NCBI GenBank assembly: GCA_051880335.1
Contig: JBJENT010000010.1
Location: 1 to 5,245, forward strand
Source of the DNA: 1XD8-76 sp051880335
GTDB taxonomy: Bacteria > Bacillota > Clostridia > Lachnospirales > Lachnospiraceae
DNA length: 5,245 bases
Direction of reading: 5' to 3'
Both the position numbers and the translations under genes were made by a program. Below, one piece after another: positions 1 to 5,229 of this stretch. Within the stretch, counting starts at the first letter, position 1. Each line of letters starts with the position of its first letter. Under the pieces are notes generated by a model. It made no database searches. It saw only the letters and a program-made list of their open reading frames with translations, and was not told the DNA's origin.

Positions 1-998
1 ACTGCCTGCCCTGCGGCTCCTTTCACCAGATTATCCAGGGCACCCATCATAATGATGCGTCCGGTTCTTTCATCAATGACAAAACCGATATCCACGAAAT
101 TGCTTCCTTCCACCCATTTTGTTTCCGGACATTCTCCTTTTTTCAGCACACGGACGAAATATTCTTCTCCGTAATATTTGTCATATACTGCCTTGATTTC
201 TTCGTAGGTTGGAAGGCTTTCGCTGCCATCTGCTTTTTTTACTTTATGTAAGGTGGCATATTCTGTCACCAGAATACCCCGGTTCATAGGAACCAGATGG
301 GGTGTAAAGTTGAGAACCACTTCTTTTCCTGCCGCATAGCCCAGCTGCTCTTCGATTTCCGGTGTGTGTCTATGGGAAGCCACACCATAGGCCTTGATAT
401 TTTCATTTACTTCACAATACAGGTTGGGAAGCTTTGCCCCACGTCCTGCACCGGAGGTACCGCTCTTTGCATCAATGATCAGGGTGTCTGTGTCGATCAG
501 TCCCTCTTTCACCAGCGGATATGCTGTCAAAATAGAACAGGTGGTATAGCATCCCGGATTGGCAATGAGCCTTGCCTTTTTTATGTCCTCTCTGTTGATC
601 TCGCACAGACCGTAAACCGCTTCCTCAATAAACTGCGGTGCCTTGTGCTCGATTTTATACCACTGCTCATAAACGGATACATCCTTCAGCCTAAAGTCGG
701 CACTTAAATCGATGATCTTTACCTTATTTAATATTTCCTCGGAAATCACGGATGCCAGAAATCCCTGGGGTGTTGCTGTAAATATCACATCCACCTGGCC
801 TGCCAGTTCATCCATGTTGTCATCTTTGCAGATATCTTCTACTATCGTAAAGAAGTTTCTGTATACTTCTGCATATTCCTTATCTATGTAACTTCTGGAA
901 CCATACCATTTGATTTCTACCTCTTTATGTCCCATCAATAACCGGACCAATTCTCCTCCGGCATAACCGGTTGCTCCAATGATTCCTACCTTAATCAT
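1..998 (-). CDS. argC: N-acetyl-gamma-glutamyl-phosphate reductase (ArgC), 3' end cut by the window edge
   Basis: ArgC catalyses the NADPH-dependent reduction of N-acetylglutamyl-5-phosphate to N-acetylglutamate semialdehyde, the third step of arginine (ornithine) synthesis, in the cytoplasm. The leftward reading frame opens with MIKVGIIGATGYAG, a Rossmann dinucleotide-binding loop (GATGYAG at residues 8-14). It continues with DLSADFRL (97-104), the catalytic cysteine motif NPGCYTT (Cys150), a SGTSGAGRG segment, and ASHRHTPEIE with the conserved histidines at 209 and 211. The last visible residues, NLVKGAAGQA (about 323-332), match the usual C-terminal region. With a family length near 345, only about 13 residues are missing. 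The ATG at 998 is supported by GGAGGA six bases upstream. The gene is divergent from argG and shares a 249-base control region with it. In many clostridia argC heads an argCJBD-type operon, which would lie left of this window (inference). No frameshift is seen. Confidence 0.97.
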   Translation of the reverse strand, partial: MIKVGIIGATGYAGGELVRLLMGHKEVEIKWYGSRSYIDKEYAEVYRNFFTIVEDICKDDNMDELAGQVDVIFTATPQGFLASVISEEILNKVKIIDLSADFRLKDVSVYEQWYKIEHKAPQFIEEAVYGLCEINREDIKKARLIANPGCYTTCSILTAYPLVKEGLIDTDTLIIDAKSGTSGAGRGAKLPNLYCEVNENIKAYGVASHRHTPEIEEQLGYAAGKEVVLNFTPHLVPMNRGILVTEYATLHKVKKADGSESLPTYEEIKAVYDKYYGEEYFVRVLKKGECPETKWVEGSNFVDIGFVIDERTGRIIMMGALDNLVKGAAGQA

Positions 999-1087
999 AA
1001 TACTTCCTCCACAATGCTTCTTCAAAATGTTGACTCATGGTTTCCTATTATACTCTTTTTCCATTTTTCCCACAAGCGTATGATATA

Positions 1088-1176
1088 TTGCATAATAATA
1101 CGCCTTTTATGCATAATATGCAACATATTTATATAAAAATGCATTTTTTCTAAAAAATATACTTGCATTTATGCAT
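1088..1176. promoter_or_regulatory. Putative ArgR/AhrC operator region shared by argC and argG
   Basis: ARG boxes are 18-base weak palindromes built from two five-base half-sites; the E. coli form is TGAAT-4-ATTCA. This spacer is rich in TGCAT/ATGCA half-sites: TGCAT at 1089-1093, the palindrome TGCATAATATGCA at 1110-1122, TATATAAAAATGCA at 1130-1143, and TGCATTTATGCA at 1164-1175. The third has the canonical four-base gap with two mismatches to a TGCAT palindrome; the second and fourth have gaps of three and two. The sites overlap both predicted -35 elements and lie between the two promoters. Assignment to ArgR is inferred from the flanking genes and half-site shape; no regulator gene is present here. 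Confidence 0.6.
1095..1123 (-). promoter_or_regulatory. Probable sigma-A promoter of argC
   Basis: Read leftward, TTGCAT (1123-1118) is followed after exactly 17 bases by TATTAT (1100-1095), one mismatch from the consensus -10. The predicted start is near 1088, giving a leader of about 90 bases before the argC ATG. The -35 is part of the perfect palindrome TGCATA-A-TATGCA (1110-1122), so a repressor bound there would block polymerase. A second leftward candidate has a perfect TATAAT at 1052-1047 but only a poor -35 (TTGTGG, 17 bases upstream). It could be an alternative or additional start. Confidence 0.6.
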
Positions 1177-1191
1177 AACAGGGTGTATATT
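1163..1191 (+). promoter_or_regulatory. Probable sigma-A promoter of argG
   Basis: TTGCAT (1163-1168), a 17-base spacer, then TATATT (1186-1191) preceded by TG at 1184-1185. The predicted start is near 1198, giving a leader of about 50 bases. The -35 overlaps the TGCATTTATGCA palindrome (1164-1175), so it is probably under the same arginine-responsive control as the divergent argC promoter, whose -35 hexamer is identical. Confidence 0.65.
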
Positions 1192-1247
1192 ACTGCTTAG
1201 CAAATGAGACAAACAAATAATCGTTTCATATCAGGAGGAATTTTCAA

Positions 1248-2468
1248 ATGAAAGAAAAAGTAATTTTAGCCTATTCAGGCGGACTGGATACAACAGCTAT
1301 TATTCCATGGCTGAAAGAGAACTTTGACTATGATGTAATCTGCGTATGTGTGGACTGTGGTCAGGGAAGCGAACTGGATGGTCTGGAAGAGCGTGCAAAA
1401 TACAGTGGCGCTGAGAAATTATACATAGAAGATCTGACAGATGATTTCTGTGACAATTATATCGTTCCATGTGTGCAGGCACATGCAGTATATGAAAACA
1501 AATATTTATTAGGTACTTCAATGGCTCGTCCTGCTATCGCAAAACGTCTTGTGGAAATCGCAAGAAAAGAAGGTGCTACTGCAATCTGCCATGGCGCAAC
1601 AGGAAAAGGAAATGACCAGATTCGTTTCGAACTTGGTATCAAGGCCCTTGCTCCGGACTTAAAGATCATCGCTGCATGGAGAAATGAAAAATGGACTCTG
1701 AATTCCCGTGAGGAAGAAATCGCTTACTGTGAAGCACACGGTATCAAGCTTCCATTCTCCGCAGACAACAGCTACAGTCGTGACCGTAACTTATGGCACA
1801 TCAGCCATGAAGGTCTGGAGCTGGAAGAGCCTGGAAATGAGCCAAATTATGATCATCTTCTGGTACTTGGAAACACACCGGAAAAAGCTCCTGATGAAGG
1901 TGAATATGTAACCATGACATTTGAAAAAGGTGTTCCGAAGAGTGTAAACGGAAAAGAAATGAAAGTTTCCGACATCATCCGTACCTTAAATGAACTGGGT
2001 GGAAAACATGGTATCGGTATCATTGATATCGTTGAAAACCGTGTTGTAGGTATGAAATCCCGTGGTGTATATGAAACACCTGGCGGAACCATTTTATATG
2101 AAGCACACCAGCAGCTGGAAGAGCTGATTCTGGATCGTGATACCTATCGTGTAAAAGCGGATATGGGCAATCTGTTCGCTCAGATCGTATACGAAGGAAA
2201 ATGGTTCTCACCTCTTCGTGAAGCAGTTCAGGCTTTCATCGAAAGCACACAGCAGTATGTGACCGGTGAAGTAAAATTCAAACTTTACAAAGGTAACATC
2301 ATCAAAGCCGGAACTACTTCTCCATACTCTCTGTATAATGAAAGCATCGCATCCTTTACAACAGGCGATCTGTATGATCACCATGATGCAGAAGGTTTCA
2401 TCAACCTGTTTGGTCTGTCCACAAAGGTACGGGCAATGAAGATGCAGGAAGTAGAAAAGAATAAATAA
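1248..2468 (+). CDS. argG: Argininosuccinate synthase (ArgG), complete, 406 residues
   Basis: ArgG condenses citrulline and aspartate using ATP to give argininosuccinate, AMP and pyrophosphate, the penultimate step of arginine synthesis; it is a cytoplasmic tetramer in characterised bacteria. The N-terminus carries the N-type ATP pyrophosphatase loop AYSGGLDTT (residues 8-16). Then come YLLGTSMARPAIAK (86-99), HGATGKGNDQIRFE (115-128) for nucleotide and substrate contacts, SYSRDRNLWHISHEG (175-189) and GVYETPGG (273-280). The length is normal for the roughly 400-residue bacterial type. ATG at 1248 is preceded by AGGAGG (1233-1238) with nine bases of spacing. The final loop residue is Thr16 where most homologues I recall have Ser, a conservative change that probably keeps function. 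An intrinsic terminator follows ten bases after the stop codon, so the gene is probably monocistronic. argH, the next step, is not adjacent in this window. Confidence 0.99.
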   Translation: MKEKVILAYSGGLDTTAIIPWLKENFDYDVICVCVDCGQGSELDGLEERAKYSGAEKLYIEDLTDDFCDNYIVPCVQAHAVYENKYLLGTSMARPAIAKRLVEIARKEGATAICHGATGKGNDQIRFELGIKALAPDLKIIAAWRNEKWTLNSREEEIAYCEAHGIKLPFSADNSYSRDRNLWHISHEGLELEEPGNEPNYDHLLVLGNTPEKAPDEGEYVTMTFEKGVPKSVNGKEMKVSDIIRTLNELGGKHGIGIIDIVENRVVGMKSRGVYETPGGTILYEAHQQLEELILDRDTYRVKADMGNLFAQIVYEGKWFSPLREAVQAFIESTQQYVTGEVKFKLYKGNIIKAGTTSPYSLYNESIASFTTGDLYDHHDAEGFINLFGLSTKVRAMKMQEVEKNK

Positions 2469-2477
2469 GATGACTTT

Positions 2478-2534
2478 AAGGGGTATCTTTCCATAACTTG
2501 GATATAGTTATTGAGGGATACCCCTTTCTTTTTT
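2478..2534 (+). terminator. Intrinsic terminator of argG
   Basis: AAGGGGTATC (2478-2487) pairs perfectly with GATACCCCTT (2517-2526). Inside the loop ATAACT (2493-2498) pairs with AGTTAT (2506-2511), giving a two-tier stem. A T-rich tract runs through 2527-2534. There is no T-tract on the opposite strand, so it looks directional for argG and not an efficient terminator for the converging leftward gene. Confidence 0.9.
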
Positions 2535-2587
2535 CATTTTTGTCCGTAGGAAAATTACCGCAAAAAAGCTTATATGGGCATTTTCAT

Positions 2588-4315
2588 TTACCCCGCGTAA
2601 ACCAATCCGTCAAACATCCCCCATATTTCCACCCCATTTATGGTGCTGCCATAGTTCTCATCCAACTGAATGGAGTACAATACATCTGTTTTCAAGGTGG
2701 TATCTTCGTTTATTTCGAAGCACCAGTCTGCTTCCGGATTCGGTACATAGTCCACTGCCTCAGCTACCAGCGCTGTGTCCGGTGTGGAATACATGATCTT
2801 AAAGTAGGTTCCTGCAGGAAGTACACTGTTTTCCTCTATCACGGTGCCATCCTCTTTTACAAGCTTGCAGGGCACATCTTCTTTGGCCAGAATCAGGAAC
2901 GAAACATCTGCTGTATAGTATTCATCTTCTGATACCGGCAATCCGTTTTCTCCCACACGATATGTTTTTGTCCCACTGTAGGTACTGAGAACATCCAGTC
3001 TGGATGCCAAAAGGAATTTTTCCGGATTATTGAATACGGGAATCGTTGTCTGACCATAAATCAGATCCCCATCGTTCCACCCTTTATAATACTCCGGCGG
3101 ATAAACATTTGGACTGTCATCCTGTGTGCCCTGAACAAATTCATTCTTTTCAAAGTCGAACATGGTCAACGCAACATAATCACTCTCATGATGTCCAAAC
3201 ATGTATAGATAGGTTTTTCCCCTGCTCTGTACCAGGTAATAGTCTGTATAAAATGCCCAGCTGTCAGAGTCCATTTGGTTTCCGTCTACGGTAATGGTAG
3301 GAGCGTAATAATCATTTTCATATTCATAGTTGGTGCCCAGCTCAACACGTTCCTCATTTCCATCCCCATTTACGTCCATGACAAGCTGTGCGTATTCTTC
3401 CAGCTGCATCACATATTGCTTCGGTGCTGACATATACTTTGCATCAAACAATTCCGGATACTCTGCAAAGGTCAAAACTACGCTCTGCGTCCCTGCTGCA
3501 TAAGGAGCCAATTCATATTGATTAAAATATAGTGTCACTCCGGTATAATCCAGACTCCAGGTAAAATTATCCAAAGTATAACCGTCAATGGTAGTATAGA
3601 TATCTTCAAAGAAAATATCCCCATAGTCCTCATCCAGTCGTTTTGCTACAATTTCTTTCATTTTCACATCATCTTTGATGACGTCTGATAACAGTATCAA
3701 CTGTCCGGTTTCCACATCGTAGGCCTGTCCACCGATGTAATAGCTGCCATGGGCTCCGCCATAATAGCTCGCATTGGTCTCAACAAAACTAAACACCCTG
3801 TTATCCGACCTTAAAATCATACACTCTGATTTATCCGTCAAATCCATGGAAGGACTGCCATAGGCCAGCATATCTTTTAAATCCTGTATCAAATAGTCCA
3901 TGGAAGACTGCTCTGCTTCTTCCGCCTGATCTTTTAACTCATGGAGAGTGTTTGCAAGGTTCGGATACTTTTTTCCACTTGCTTCATCCAGTTCAAAATA
4001 CTGGCGCTTTGTCTGTATACAGGAATAACCGTCAGCACCCGGTTCCGAATACTGCTGTTCCAGACTGATTTTGTTCAGACTAAGCAGTGGCCCTTTCGCC
4101 TTTTTCTCATCTTCAGAATCCCCTGAAGTCCCCCCGTTTTGGGAAAGATCCTTGTCTTCATTATCTTCTTTGTCTTCTTCGTCGTCTTCCTCCTCTTCTT
4201 CCTCCTGCTGCTTTTTTGAGGAATTCGAGTTGTCTTCTTTGTCATTTTTCCCGCAGGCAGTCATCATAGCCAAAAGTCCTGCAAGTAATACCGCATAAAC
4301 CAATTTCTTTTTCAT
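2588..4315 (-). CDS. Secreted lipoprotein with acidic linker and DUF4163/DUF3298 (RsiV/PdaC-like) module, 575 residues
   Basis: The N-terminus MKKKLVYAVLLAGLLAMMTAC is a lipoprotein signal peptide with lipobox MTAC. Cys21 would be lipidated and anchor the protein to the outer face of the membrane. Residues 36-56 are a highly acidic E/D tract, part of a charged linker to about residue 75. Residues about 80-295 resemble the DUF4163-DUF3298 pair found in RsiV and PdaC, with YYGGAHGSYY (184-193) and FNQYELAPYAAG (264-275) as signature stretches. Residues 314-322, DVNGDGNEE, look like an FG-GAP/dockerin-type calcium loop heading a second, beta-rich segment. The C-terminal part (about 440-575) is unassigned. 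ATG at 4315 is preferred over an upstream TTG (4339) because it gives a clean signal peptide and has AGGAAG just upstream. It follows the DUF5721-like gene by 101 bases, probably in one transcript. The ligand is unknown; envelope sensing or lysozyme binding, as in RsiV, is only a possibility, since no sigma factor or transmembrane anti-sigma segment is seen. Confidence 0.9.
   Translation of the reverse strand: MKKKLVYAVLLAGLLAMMTACGKNDKEDNSNSSKKQQEEEEEEDDEEDKEDNEDKDLSQNGGTSGDSEDEKKAKGPLLSLNKISLEQQYSEPGADGYSCIQTKRQYFELDEASGKKYPNLANTLHELKDQAEEAEQSSMDYLIQDLKDMLAYGSPSMDLTDKSECMILRSDNRVFSFVETNASYYGGAHGSYYIGGQAYDVETGQLILLSDVIKDDVKMKEIVAKRLDEDYGDIFFEDIYTTIDGYTLDNFTWSLDYTGVTLYFNQYELAPYAAGTQSVVLTFAEYPELFDAKYMSAPKQYVMQLEEYAQLVMDVNGDGNEERVELGTNYEYENDYYAPTITVDGNQMDSDSWAFYTDYYLVQSRGKTYLYMFGHHESDYVALTMFDFEKNEFVQGTQDDSPNVYPPEYYKGWNDGDLIYGQTTIPVFNNPEKFLLASRLDVLSTYSGTKTYRVGENGLPVSEDEYYTADVSFLILAKEDVPCKLVKEDGTVIEENSVLPAGTYFKIMYSTPDTALVAEAVDYVPNPEADWCFEINEDTTLKTDVLYSIQLDENYGSTINGVEIWGMFDGLVYAG
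4148..4210 (-). repeat. Low-complexity acidic codon tract inside the lipoprotein gene
   Basis: The codons for residues 36-56 are almost all GAA, GAG, GAT, GAC or AAG/AAC, giving a purine-dominated strand with near-repeats of GAA/GAG/GAC. It encodes a disordered, strongly negative spacer between the lipidated cysteine and the folded domain. Such trinucleotide tracts can change length in steps of whole codons by slippage without breaking the frame. Confidence 0.7.
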
Positions 4316-4318
4316 AAC

Positions 4319-4327
4319 TTCTTCCTT
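4319..4327 (-). promoter_or_regulatory. Ribosome binding site deciding the lipoprotein start
   Basis: Read leftward the sequence is AAGGAAGAA, with the AGGAAG core (4326-4321) ending five bases before ATG at 4315. The TTG alternative at 4339 has no such site at the right distance and would add eight residues (starting with MLNRKEEV) ahead of a complete signal peptide. Confidence 0.65.
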
Positions 4328-4347
4328 TCTGTTCAACAACTTAAAAA

Positions 4348-4419
4348 ATCAAATTTCAGTTCCATCCATTATTCAGATTTCAGCTCCATCCAGTATTCAG
4401 ATTCTAACTCCATCCACTA
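4348..4419 (-). repeat. Three tandem 24-base repeats, in frame with the upstream gene's stop codon
   Basis: Read leftward, units lie at 4419-4396, 4395-4372 and 4371-4348. Adjacent units match at 20 of 24 positions, and the outer two at 17 of 24. In the frame of the DUF5721-like gene each unit reads x-W-M-E-L-(E/K)-(S/F)-(E/D). The x codon is TAG in the first unit (the gene's own stop), TAC in the second and TAA in the third. Several differences are synonymous (GAG/GAA; the double change TTA/CTG). The array fills most of the 101-base spacer before the lipoprotein start. It could be a degraded C-terminal extension or a non-coding spacer repeat. Confidence 0.85.
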
Positions 4420-4917
4420 CACTTCATAATCCACTCCCATTTCTGCGAGCATTTTCAGCATCTGTTGATCCCAGCCCTTTTCGGGATCCTTGTCCAGCAA
4501 AAGGCCCTGGTAAGAAACCCCCGTTGTGAGCATTACCTGCCCCTTTTCATATTTTACCGTGCACAGAAGGCCTCCGATCAGATTCTGATCTCCTGCCCCG
4601 ATTTTTCCCTCCAGATACTGCCCTGTAAGTTCCGGCTTCTGCTGCAGGGTGATTCTCATATACACCGGAGTATGCTTTCCTTTGATCATCTGAAAGATCA
4701 TCTGCTTCATATCCGTCCATTTGGCGAATTCATAGGGACATATTGTTTTGTCCTCCCACTCTTCCGGATCAAAAAAATCTTTCTGCATATGTCCGTCCAC
4801 CACATAGGTGTTTGCAGTGATCACTTTTCCTTCCACAAACAGGAAATCCGCAAAAGCATCGGTCATCAAAAATTTATTCATAAAATCTTTACTGCTTTTG
4901 ATCTTTATTCCAATCAT
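4417..4917 (-). CDS. DUF5721-like protein of unknown function, 166 residues
   Basis: No biochemical function is known to me. The sequence resembles the DUF5721 family, which I associate with Lachnospiraceae: an MIGIKI start, FADFLFVEGKV (22-32), DGHMQKDFFD (41-50), IKGKHTP (78-84), LTTGVS (120-125) and GWDQQM (138-143), at a typical length of about 160-170. There is no signal peptide or membrane segment, so it is predicted to be cytoplasmic and of mixed alpha/beta composition. ATG at 4917 is chosen because the family begins at this MI and GGGAGA lies seven bases upstream; the in-frame TTG at 4932 would place that site inside the gene. It is the first gene of a probable two-gene leftward transcript with the lipoprotein. 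The TAG stop is also the first codon of the 24-base repeat array. Family assignment is from memory of the pattern and moderately sure. Confidence 0.85.
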   Translation of the reverse strand: MIGIKIKSSKDFMNKFLMTDAFADFLFVEGKVITANTYVVDGHMQKDFFDPEEWEDKTICPYEFAKWTDMKQMIFQMIKGKHTPVYMRITLQQKPELTGQYLEGKIGAGDQNLIGGLLCTVKYEKGQVMLTTGVSYQGLLLDKDPEKGWDQQMLKMLAEMGVDYEV

Positions 4918-4924
4918 CCCTCTT

Positions 4925-4930
4925 TCTCCC
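4925..4930 (-). promoter_or_regulatory. Ribosome binding site deciding the DUF5721-like gene start
   Basis: GGGAGA on the minus strand (4930-4925) ends seven bases before ATG at 4917. That spacing supports the ATG over the in-frame TTG at 4932. Confidence 0.6.
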
Positions 4931-4949
4931 AAAAGTATTTTGAATATTC

Positions 4950-4955
4950 ATTATA
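4950..4955 (-). promoter_or_regulatory. Probable -10 box for the leftward DUF5721-like/lipoprotein pair
   Basis: A perfect TATAAT lies on the minus strand at 4955-4950, 32 bases before the ATG, giving a short leader of about 25 bases. No good -35 is seen at 16-18 bases (TGGAAG at 17), so the promoter may be weak or activator-dependent, or the pair may also be read from further upstream. Confidence 0.45.
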
Positions 4956-4986
4956 TTGTACCAAATGTTATCCTTCCATGCTATAT

Positions 4987-5050
4987 ATTGCATACAAAAA
5001 ACATATTCTTTTTCCTTGCTGCACATTGCATACAAAAAACATATTCTTTT
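4987..5050. repeat. Two direct repeats of 26 identical bases, 38-base period
   Basis: Copies at 4987-5012 and 5025-5050 are identical. Both begin ATTGCATAC, contain an A-run and end CATATTCTTTT. The similarity continues downstream with a one-base slip (T-rich, CCTT). The 12 bases between them are T- and C-rich. No coding role is apparent. Confidence 0.9.
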
Positions 5051-5075
5051 CCTTTTCCAGAAAGAATGTTGTTTT
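5036..5075. other. AT-rich hairpin formed between the two repeat families
   Basis: Bases 5036-5049 can pair with 5061-5075: five pairs (AAAAC with GTTTT), one A-T pair, a single-base bulge, then eight pairs including one T-G wobble. The loop, 5050-5060, is about 11 bases. T-rich tracts flank it in both directions, so it could act as a weak bidirectional terminator or as a cruciform. The stem is almost all A-T, so stability is modest. Confidence 0.45.
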
Positions 5076-5098
5076 GTTTTAAAAAAGAATGTTGTTTT
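5061..5098. repeat. Two direct repeats of AAAGAATGTTGTTTT
   Basis: Identical 15-base copies lie at 5061-5075 and 5084-5098, a 23-base period. Each is close to the reverse complement of the 3' half of the 26-base repeats to the left (AAAGAATATGTTTT versus AAAGAATGTTGTTTT), so the two families face each other. Confidence 0.85.
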
Positions 5099-5102
5099 CA
5101 TA

Positions 5103-5131
5103 TTGCATCTTGTGATTGGTCATGCTATTAT
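5103..5131 (+). promoter_or_regulatory. Rightward extended -10 promoter firing out of the window
   Basis: TTGCAT (5103-5108), a 17-base spacer, then TATTAT (5126-5131) preceded by TGC (5123-5125), an extended -10 TGnTATTAT. The predicted start is near 5138, leaving at least 107 bases of untranslated leader inside the window. Both hexamers are identical to those of the predicted argC promoter. The gene it serves lies beyond the right edge. Confidence 0.55.
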
Positions 5132-5199
5132 AAGTAGTATTAAAAACTACATTGTAAAGTTATTAAAATGCACTTTAGTGGGTATTATAAATATAGGTA

Positions 5200-5229
5200 A
5201 TTGCGAAACTCGCGATGCTCGTTCGCAAT
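5200..5229. repeat. Perfect 8-bp stem-loop near the right edge
   Basis: ATTGCGAA (5200-5207) pairs perfectly with TTCGCAAT (5222-5229) across a 14-base GC-richer loop containing CTCGCGATGCTCG. Its composition differs sharply from the surrounding AT-rich DNA. No T-tract follows (CTTGAACC), so it is not an intrinsic terminator on the plus strand. It could be a leader structure of the rightward transcript or a dispersed palindromic repeat. Confidence 0.6.

Noticed and set aside
297..707. 136-codon open frame on the plus strand
   Set aside because: It lies antisense to argC, whose motifs are unmistakable, and has no recognisable protein features.
4348..4419. CRISPR or operator array from the 24-base repeats
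   Set aside because: The units are directly abutting without spacers and are in frame with the upstream gene, which fits a coding-derived tandem repeat better.
4465..5082. 205-codon plus-strand open frame across the DUF5721-like gene and the repeats
   Set aside because: It is antisense to a supported gene, its end is low-complexity translation of the repeats, and it lacks a ribosome binding site.
4987..5098. Possible CRISPR array
   Set aside because: There are only two copies of each repeat, the gaps are 12 and 8 bases, the two repeat families differ, and no cas gene is present.
4889..5101. 70-codon minus-strand open frame through the repeat cluster
   Set aside because: Its protein is a translation of A/T-rich repeats, it has no ribosome binding site, and it overlaps the start of the DUF5721-like gene.
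4987..5108. ATTGCAT motifs (4987, 5025, 5102) as further ArgR sites like the one at 1087
   Set aside because: They are isolated half-sites without a partner at the expected spacing, in AT-rich DNA where such words arise by chance, and the flanking genes have no arginine role.
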